NCBI RefSeq assembly: GCF_000972845.2
Contig: NC_040016.1
Span: 4,608,701 to 4,672,700, forward strand
Reading direction: 5' to 3'
Length of the DNA: 64,000 nucleotides
Source: Larimichthys crocea
Taxonomy: Eukaryota > Chordata > Actinopteri > Sciaenidae
The notes under the pieces were generated by a model, which had not been told where the DNA came from, searched no databases, and saw only the letters and a list, made by a program, of their open reading frames with translations. Below, one piece after another: positions 55,501 to 64,000 of the stretch. Within the stretch, counting starts at the first letter, position 1. Each line of letters starts with the position of its first letter. The translations under genes were made by a program, and so were the position numbers.

Positions 55501-58030
55501 ACATTCCTCTGATTCAGGGCCTGAGGAACCCGGGAATGAGGAGCCGTCACTGGGAGATGCTTTCAGAACGTATTCAGATGAAAGTCCAGCCCAAAGCCAA
55601 CTTGACCTTCTCCCGCTGTCTGGAGCTCGGCCTACAGAACTACGTGAATGACATAGCTCATGTGGCTGAGGTAGCTGGGAAGGAGTACACCATTGAACAG
55701 GTACTTTTGAACAGGAGTCATGCTCTAAATGTAAACCGTGTTGTATGAAGTGTTATATGGAATTTATATTTGGTGTCAGACCTTCAAAATGATGGTGAGC
55801 AAATACTTTTCTTGCTGATACATGCTGTTGTTGTGTGAATGCATGAAGTTTGGAGACTGCTATTTGTTTTGTCACACCTTCTCATTCAGGCCCTGGAAAA
55901 AATGGAGCAAGAGTGGTCGACAGTGAACTTTGATGTGTTGCCCTATAAAGAGACAGGAACCTACATATTTAAGAGCCCAGATGAAGCCTCCCAGTTGCTG
56001 GATGACCACATTGTCATGACACAGAGCATGTCCTTCTCTCCCTTCAAAAAACCCTTTGAGAATCGCATCAACACCTGGGAGACCAAGCTCAGATTGACTC
56101 AAGTACGCACACACACACACACACAAACACACAATAAGTTAAGGTCTTGTATTATTATCAGAAGTGTTTTGTGTTGTGCTACTGCCCTCTTCTGGTGCTT
56201 GCAGAATGTGCTGGAGGAGTGGCTGACATGCCAGCGCTCCTGGCTCTACTTGGAGCCCATCTTCAGCTCTGATGATATCAACCAGCAGCTGCCTGTGGAA
56301 GGAAAAAGATACCAACAAATGGAGCAAACTTGGAGGGGAGTCATGAGAAGTGCCTTTGATAACCCAAAGGTCAGAGCTTCCACAACAGTTTGTATTAAAA
56401 GGCAAATGTTTTGTTTTACATAGATATGGATAGGGTTAGGTGATGATGATGATGTGGCCCCTTTTTGTTTATGGCAAACTGTAAATGTGTTTTTCTTTAT
56501 CTTTAGGTGATTGAGCTCTGTTCAGATGCTCAGTTATTAGACAAACTGAGAAGGTGCAACACACTGTTGGAACAGGTTCAGAAAGGTCTCAGTGAGTACT
56601 TGGAGACAAAACGAGGATCCTTCCCCAGGTAAGCCTCACTCACGCTGAATTTTTCATCTATGTTGTTGATAACAGACTTATCAACAGGTATGCAGTTTTT
56701 GATTCTGCATACTGTTCCCTGTAGAGTGCATGCATTGATATCACTTTTTTCTATAAAAGCAGCATCTCACCAACAATGGCCAAAGAAACTTGCTTTGGTT
56801 GTTATAAATGAATGAGGCGATGATACTAAAAGAAATACAAGTAAATATCTTGAAAATGTAAAGGCTACTTGAATCAACAATGATTTCAATACAGTTTAGT
56901 TTAATTTAAATAGCACCAAATCAAACAGCTGATGTCTGGTTGATGTCATATTTACATCAACCAGATAGTCGGTGGTGTGAGGACGATTTGTGTCCAAAAA
57001 TGAGTTTTCATGCTAATTTGTGACACAGACACAGAATTTTTTTGTTTTTAGGTTTTACTTCCTGTCAGATGATGAGCTCCTGGAAATTCTGTCCCAGACC
57101 AAAGATCCTACGGCTGTACAACCACACTTGCGCAAATGCTTTGAGAACATTGTACAGGTTTGTTTTGGGTGGTTGTTTCTTTACAATTCCTCATATATTA
57201 CTCAGATTAAAACATGCATGTGGTAACATGAGATTGAGACTTCTGTTGGTTTTCAGCTCCAGTTTCAGTCAGATCTACAGATCACACATATGTACTCCGG
57301 AGAGGGAGAGGAGGTGAAGCTGTTCCTGCCAGTGTGGCCTACAGGAAACGTGGAGGACTGGCTCAGGGATGTCGAGAAATCTATGAAGGCTACACTGAGG
57401 GATAACATTGACCGCTCTGTCAAAGTCTACCCTGAGGTCTGTCTTCTTGAGTCTCACTTTGTTTTGTTTTGATATCTCTTCTACTCTTGTATTGCTTTGT
57501 TTGTACAATTTCAAGGCAAGTGAATTAGTTTATGCTCTCTTGACTCCTCAGCAACCTCGTGCAGAATGGGTGTTATCGTGGCCTGGTCAAGTGGTGATAG
57601 CTGGCTGTCAGGTCTTTTGGACTACTGAAGTGTCAGAGGCCCTGGAGCAGGGAGACTTGGCCAACCGCCTTTATCCCCAACTACAGACACAGGTATACAT
57701 TTAGTATTAGACTGGCCAATATTCAAACTAAATAACACTTAAATATCTATATTTCTGAAATATATACACATTCTATTATTCATTGCTCTAATTTGCACTG
57801 AACATTGTGCACACTACAGTATGCTGTATACATAAATTCTTAACATTCACCCTTTTTTTTCTAAAGCTGGGTGACTTGGTGCAGCTCGTGAGAGGACGTC
57901 TGTCTAAGATGCAACGAGCTGTGATGTCTGCCCTTATCGTCATAGAAGTTCATGCTAAGGATGTTGCAGCCAAACTGGTGGAGCAGAAAGTGTCAAGTGT
58001 CAATGACTTTGAGTGGATCAGCCAGCTCAG
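49566..58030 (+). other. dnah1: dnah1 exons 1-26: tail and linker
   Basis: Exons: 49566-49739, 49855-49909, 49995-50139, 50410-50560, 50662-50794, 50888-51046, 51148-51397, 51475-51632, 51757-51956, 52654-52952, 53131-53281, 53429-53622, 53743-53968, 54106-54225, 54333-54415, 54552-54693, 54876-55031, 55137-55335, 55447-55700, 55890-56102, 56205-56369, 56507-56628, 57052-57157, 57257-57436, 57552-57692, 57867-58030. These encode about 1,446 residues of the tail and linker that dimerise or anchor the motor and carry light/intermediate chains. The N-terminal 200 residues are less conserved than the rest. Longer introns (51957-52653, 56629-57051) hold nothing recognisable. The acceptor of exon 14 follows a short GTAT repeat (54083-54101). 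Confidence 0.92.
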
Positions 58031-61000
58031 GTTATCTGTTTTGTTGTTCTGTAATTTTTCTGCTTTTTACTTTCACTTTCGTCACTCTTGACTTTGTATT
58101 ATCATTCTACAATACTGTGGGGGCAAATTGACTGATACTGATCTGATACCATTTGTAGATATTACTGGGCAAAAGATGACTTGTACATCCGTGCAGTGAA
58201 TGCAGAGTTTTTATATGGGTATGAGTACCTTGGTAACTCTGGACGTCTGGTCATCACCCCACTCACTGACAGGTAGTTGTTAGGTCTAATGTTTTACAGC
58301 CCATTTTCCCCTAAATGTCATATACTCTGAATATACTGAATCACATCACTTTTTGCCTCTTTCAGATGCTACCTGACTCTAACAGGAGCTCTACACCTGA
58401 AGTTTGGAGGGGCTCCTGCAGGTCCAGCAGGGACAGGAAAGACAGAAACCACTAAAGATCTGGGAAAGGCTTTGGCTATCCAGACAGTTGTTTTCAACTG
58501 TTCTGATCAACTAGACTTCATAGCTATGGGAAAGTTTCTCAAAGGACTGGCCAGGTGAGAGGCAGTAAAGTGTAATAAGATTTCAAAATCAAATCTTCCA
58601 TCAAAGCTATTCATGTTGCATTTTCTGTGTCTTCCATTTTGCAGGTCTGGGGCCTGGGCATGCTTTGATGAGTTTAATCGTATTGATGTGGAAGTGCTGT
58701 CTGTGGTGGCACAACAGATCACCACTATACAAAAGGCCCAACAACAAAGGGTTAGAATCTGATTCATTAGAAATTCACCCACTCCAAAGAGTACTTGTGT
58801 GAATATTTTGTATGAATATGTTGTACTTTTTATTGTACTTGTTATTTCAAAATGTTTGCTTTAGTACATTTGTTAGTAAATCTGTATTTATTTTAGAAAC
58901 ATTCAATATAGTGTGTAAAAAACAACATTAAATGAGCATATTACACATATATATTATTGTCCTGAAATTACAAACATTGCTTAAATGTTTCAGTGAAAAA
59001 TTATCTATGATATTAGTAAAAAGTAAGCCTTTCTAGTTTATTTACAACAGCTGACTTACAGAATTATGTTTTATATGCAGAATATACAATTAGACTGCAT
59101 TCTACAGAAGTTAATAATTAATCATTAAATTCTTGCTGCAAGTAAAATTATTATTTATTTATTTTTGCTGTTATTTTTTATATTTTTAGAGTAAAGAATT
59201 CTATTCCACGTGTAAAGAGCCAATCTTTTGCACTTCTGTGTCTCTGAAATAATTGTGTGTGCATGTTGTGTTTTTAGGCAGAGCTCTTTGTGTTTGAGGG
59301 GACAGAGATCCCACTTGTCCCTTCTTGTGCTGTATTCATCACTATGAATCCTGGTTACGCTGGACGCACTGAACTACCTGACAATCTCAAGGTTTGAATT
59401 GACAGTTTAATTTTAAATAAGTGTATAACACTGAGGATAAGCAGACGGGGTTCAACAAATGAATAATTATAACTTCTACAGGCCCTGTTTCGTCCTGTGG
59501 CCATGATGGTACCAGACTATACTATGATAGCACAGATCTCCTTGTACTCATTTGGCTTCAGTGATGCCAAAGTCCTCTCCAAGAAGATCACCACCACTTT
59601 CAAGCTCTCCTCTGAACAACTTAGCTCTCAGGTACTGTATTCAGCATACTGGATTCATTTCTTTCTGCCAAGAAAATGTGCTCTTTGTCCAGGACACCAC
59701 CTCTTTGGGTATATATGATATTGAGACTGTTTAATTTTACAGTCCAAGATTACTCACAAGAAGATTAATACATGTGTATGTATATAAGAATAACAAAGAC
59801 AGAAATGTGCTGACTTTTGCTCTTGTTTATATGAAGGACCATTATGATTTTGGTATGAGAGCTGTGAAGACTGTGATCTCAGCTGCTGGAAACCTGAAAA
59901 GAGAAAACCCTGACATGAATGAGGTGAGAAATGTTTCATTTTGTCTATGATGGAAAAATAAAAAATCATGGCACAATCTTTTGAGTGGACCTGTCTAATT
60001 AATATCTTCTACAATCTCGCTGTCTCCCAGGAGTTAATCTGTCTGCGGGCCATTCAAGATGTCAATGTTCCAAAGTTTTTACAGGATGACTTGAAGCTCT
60101 TCAACGGTATTGTGTCTGATCTTTTCCCGGAGACGAAGCAGGAGCCAATCAACTATGGTACACTTGAAGAGTCCATGCGAAATGTCTGCTCCAAGAATAA
60201 CCTCAAAGATGTGGATGGTTAGTGGCTCTGAAAGCACTAAACATATATTTTCATACATGCATTTTTAGGATTAGTAGATGACAGTGGTGTGGTGATTGCA
60301 GGGTATATTAGTAAGTGTATTCAGCTGTATGAGACCACTGTTGTGAGACATGGCCTGATGTTGGTGGGACCCTCTGGATCAGGTAAAACCAAGGTGAGTC
60401 TTTTTTTTTGTCACGATATTGTTTACAGTTTTATTCATAGTTCTCCAAAGTTGACTGTGATTTTTGATTTGCAGTGTAGACTCCTGTATGTAAGTATTGC
60501 TGTTGCATGTGTTAGTGTTATGAGGTACTAGGTGCAGCAATAACAGCTCTGCAGGGCCAGCCTTCTGTGAGTGGTGATGTGTATGAGGCGGTTCAGATAT
60601 ATGTCCTCAACCCCAAGTCTATCACCATGGGACAGCTCTACGGGGAGTATGACTTGCTCACACATGAGTGGTAAGTGATGTTTTGCTCAACACAAACTAC
60701 AGAAGAAACAAAAAAAGTCAGACTAATACTACCATTCCTTTTTCTCTAACTCTATAGGACAGATGGTATCCTCTCATCTCTTATTCGTGGAGGTGCATCA
60801 TCAATGGATAAAAAGAAAAAGTGGTACATGTTTGATGGGCCAGTAGATGCTGTATGGATTGAGAACATGAACACAGTGCTGGATGACAACAAAAAACTGT
60901 GCCTTAGCTCTGGGGAAATCATCAAGCTCACCGATGTAAGGTTGAGTTTTCACAGCCTTATTTTTTGCCCCCAGTGTGGTCTTCTGCTCCATGTGTATTC

Positions 61001-64000
61001 AAACGTTTTGTGTCTTCTTCCTGTAGGTGATGACAATGATGTTTGAGGTGCAAGACTTGGCGGTGGCATCTCCAGCCACAGTATCTCGCTGCGGTATGGT
61101 CTACCTCGAGCCCAGTATTCTGGGCCTTGTCCCTTTTACAGAGAGCTGGCTGAAGCGCATCCCTGAATCCCTGAAACCGTACACAGAGCAGCTTGACTCC
61201 CTGTTTGCCAGGTTCCTCCAGGTAAGAGGGGAAGACATAACTGTGAAAGACCAGTAAGGAACCTCTTTTCATGATAGTTGATTATGATAGTATAAACTAT
61301 ATACTGCTTCTGTGTGTATTTTTCTGTACCCAGGACTCTGTCACATTTGTCCGAACATCAGTAAAGGAAGTCATCACATCTCTGGACAGCAATCTTACCT
61401 GTAGTCTACTTAAACTTATGGACTGCTTCTTTAGTCCTTTCAACATTAAAGAGGTCTGTGTACTATATGTGAATTTTTGTGCAAATATCCAGTTTGAAGC
61501 AGCTAAAACATTTGTTGTCAGCTTTATATGTTTTTATATGGAAATATTTGTGTTGTTGTGCTTTACAAGCTACTTTAAAACTGCAATTTTATTCAAATCA
61601 ATGTGTTATTATCATATATAAAGACACTGCTGCATTCCAACAACATCATGATTGTGCAGAAAGTCACTGATTCCGCCTTTAAATGGATAGAAACCCTCTC
61701 TGTACTTTTGTTTCACCAATCATTTATTGTCTTGTAGGATGAGAGGCCACCTCCACAAAAGAAACTGAACCGTCTGAAGGAGCTGATCGAGCCCTGGTTC
61801 TTTTTCTCTCTGGTGTGGAGTGTAGGCTGCACAGGAGACGCAGACAGTTGTAAGCGCTTCAGTGCCTGGCTGAAGAACAAGATGGCAGAAGAAAAGGTCA
61901 TATAATAAGCTAATCATAAGCATCTTTTCTTTATCGTCAAATTATTTGTACTGATAGCTGGATTCTTAATTCATGTGAATGCATTTGTCCTTCAGATTCA
62001 GTTATGTTTTCCAGAGGAGGACCTGGTGTATGACTACAGGCTTGATGACGCAGGGATTAGTAACTTGGAGGATGACGATGAAGATGAGGAAAGAAAAGTA
62101 AATAGATGATGCACAAATTTCTTTATTTTGAACCAAGACCACCAGATGCCTTTTTGCTTTCCATATCGTTTTGCTTGTGCTGCAGGTCCAGTGGGTCAGC
62201 TGGATGAAATCCGCACAGAGTGTTGAAATCACCCCAGAGACAAATTATGCTGATATCATTGTTCCCACTGCTGGCACAGTGAGAATGTCCTTTCTCATAG
62301 ATATGCTTTTGACCAATAAAAAACCTGTGAGTACTTTGATTGTAGTTGAACTTCACATATCTCAAACACTTTTGTTTAAAATAGATTTTAAAGACAGTAT
62401 TACCATGAACTGTGAACATTTTAGTCTGAAGCACTTGCATCACATACATCAATCCTTTACATTTAAATGCTTTCCACCATTGGACCAGATTTATAATTGC
62501 CTGTGTGCCTGTGTACCTGTGTACCTGTATGTGTGTGTGATCCAGGTGCTCTGTATTGGACCCACATGCACAGGAAAGACCCTGACCTTGTCAGACAAAC
62601 TGCTGAACAACATGCCTGCAGAATACATTACACACTTCCTTATGTTCTCTGCTCGCACTTCAGCCAACCAGACTCAAGATTACATTGACAGTAAACTAGA
62701 CAAAAGGTATGCATTGTTCATCCAACTACACATTATTTACAGTATAACTATATGTGTGTTACACTTTTAATGATGCATGTGCCTGTGTGCCAGACGGAAA
62801 GGTGTGTTTGGACCTCCAGTGAGGAAGTACTTCATCTTCTTTATTGATGACTTAAACATGCCCATGTTGGAGACGTATGGTGCTCAGCCTCCGATTGAAC
62901 TGCTGAGGCAGTGGATGGACCATGGAGGCTGGTATGACAGGAAACAGATAGGTGAGGTTAGCTGTTAATTCAGTAGTTAAATAGTTAGTTACTGTTATAA
63001 TATATATAGATTGAGCTAATTTTCTGTTTTCCTGTTCTCCGCAGGGACATTCAAGCACATAGTGGACATCAATTTTGCTTGTGCCATGGGACCCCCAGGT
63101 GGAGGCCGTAACCCCATCACCCAGCGCTTCACACGCCACTTCAACTTCTTGTCCTTCACTGAAATGGAGGACGCCAGCAAAAAAAAGATTTTCTCCACCA
63201 TCCTGGGAAGTTGGTTGGGTGAGTCAGGAATGCTAATGTGTTTGAATTTACTGGTAGGACATTTGTTTTAGGGTAGAGAATACTCGTGTTAGCTTGTTCC
63301 TAACTGAATCTTTGTTTTCTTTCAGAAGGAAATATGAGTAAAATGGAACCGGGCATAAGTCAGGGATACCATGTAACAAAGTAGAGAGATTGCAAAGTGT
63401 TTAAATGTAATTTAATAGTAACGGCATAAGTTAGTATAGCTTGTATGATGTAGGAAGAAACAAAACACGTCTGAATACTTGTCATTTTAAGTGATTTTCA
63501 CATACATGTCGTATTTTAATGTTATCCCTTCTGTCTTCTATCATGCTGGGGCTTTTTTCATCAGGATCTGTGCCAGCTATCCAGCCACTGAATGAGTCTC
63601 TTGTAGATGCTACTATCCGGGTCTACGCTACCATCAGCTCCCAGCTCCTCCCGACTCCAGCCAAGTCTCATTACACATTCAGCCTCAGAGACCTGTCCAA
63701 AGTCTTCCAGGGTATCCTTATGGCTCAGGCTGGAAAGATGGAGGTAGTGACATTACTATTGAAATAGTCATTTGATTCCCATTCTGTATTTACAATCAGT
63801 ACCACTGTGGGATAACTGGAAATATCATGAGTGCTCCCAAATAATAAGAAGTTCAAACTAAGGAGAAATGTTGAGGGTACATCTCAAAATCCCCAATAGT
63901 AAAAGTTGCATTACTTTTGTTGTTTTAGGACAAAGTGCAGTTGCTGCAGCTGTGGTACCATGAAAGCTGCCGGGTTTTCCAGGACCGCCTTGTGTGTGCT
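49566..64000 (+). CDS. dnah1: Axonemal dynein heavy chain 1 (dnah1), partial, 5' half
   Basis: DNAH1 is an inner-arm axonemal dynein heavy chain of motile cilia and sperm flagella. I assembled 47 in-phase exons coding about 2,402 residues; the gene runs off the right edge (the human protein is about 4,250 aa). All introns are GT-AG. The match is to DNAH1 rather than other dyneins: QSGFYSDT near the N terminus, [20 protein letters not shown], a long tail block [10 protein letters not shown] then [28 protein letters not shown], and the AAA domains. Walker A loops are GPAGTGKT (residues 1504-1511, AAA1), GPSGSGKT (1785-1792, AAA2) and GPTCTGKT (2148-2155, AAA3). The start codon at 49566 opens the first coding exon 3 nt after a splice acceptor, so an upstream untranslated exon is required. 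AAA4, the stalk, AAA5 and AAA6 lie beyond the window. Exon coordinates are in the three entries that follow. Confidence 0.97.
58159..60217 (+). other. dnah1: dnah1 exons 27-33: AAA1 motor module
   Basis: Exons: 58159-58272, 58366-58554, 58645-58750, 59278-59391, 59482-59631, 59837-59923, 60031-60217. This is the main ATP-hydrolysing site. The Walker A loop GPAGTGKT is encoded at 58421-58444, the Walker [10 protein letters not shown] in exon 29, and the sensor-type [10 protein letters not shown] in exon 30. [19 protein letters not shown] crosses exons 30-31. No catalytic residue is missing. The 527-nt intron at 58751-59277 is AT-rich without recognisable features. Confidence 0.95.
60302..64000 (+). 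other. dnah1: dnah1 exons 34-47: AAA2 and AAA3, running off the window
   Basis: Exons: 60302-60393, 60516-60670, 60758-60935, 61027-61221, 61334-61453, 61738-61896, 61996-62097, 62186-62326, 62546-62706, 62794-62951, 63045-63218, 63326-63358 (end uncertain), 63565-63743, 63929 to the edge. AAA2 Walker A GPSGSGKT is at 60367-60390 and the [12 protein letters not shown]alker B region in exon 36. AAA3 Walker A GPTCTGKT is at 62558-62581 and [11 protein letters not shown] in exon 43. An acidic patch (EDDDEDEE) ends exon 40. Exon 45 can use a donor after 12 nt (63337) or 33 nt (63358); both keep phase, and the longer one better matches the loop length of human DNAH1. Confidence 0.9.

Overview
The window is vertebrate nuclear DNA, almost certainly from a teleost fish. 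Its genes are split into many small GT-AG exons, it carries long TG/CT/AT microsatellites and a 3' fragment of a fish-type LINE, and every recognisable protein has a close vertebrate counterpart. No bacterial, phage, viral or CRISPR feature was seen. Layout: 1-13.4 kb has no gene I recognise and holds one 5'-truncated non-LTR retrotransposon (about 5447-6072, minus strand). A CT-rich tract (13.25-13.43 kb) and a probable 5'UTR region lead into an inositol hexakisphosphate kinase of the IP6K2 type (14049-17723, plus). From 18.4 to 28 kb the sequence is intergenic, with TG and AT microsatellites and some complex stretches that could be conserved non-coding elements. Next come a Sec61 alpha gene (28220-31928, plus), chchd4/Mia40 (34296-35276, plus), a complete ten-exon netrin-4-like gene (36738-40554, minus, tail-to-tail with chchd4), about 7 kb of intergenic DNA, and the first half of the axonemal dynein heavy chain dnah1 (49566 to beyond 64000, plus; about 2,400 codons, reaching into AAA3). 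The genes do not form a pathway: they serve inositol pyrophosphate signalling, ER protein translocation, mitochondrial intermembrane-space import, basement-membrane/axon guidance, and ciliary motility. From memory, the human counterparts IP6K2, SEC61A1, CHCHD4 and DNAH1 are all on chromosome 3, so this is probably a rearranged block of that ancestral linkage group; NTN4 is on human chromosome 12, which makes the netrin the odd one out. Points most worth a second look: two separate 1-nt deficits in Sec61 alpha exon 3 that break the reading frame in an otherwise perfectly conserved gene; a roughly 0.7 kb tandem duplication of the dnah1 promoter/first-exon region in which only the proximal copy keeps a full RFX X-box; the netrin-4-like gene outside its expected neighbourhood; two TGACGTG (UPR-type) motifs in front of Sec61 alpha; and a perfect 16-bp inverted repeat in ip6k2 intron 1. 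I found no evidence of a wholly new system.
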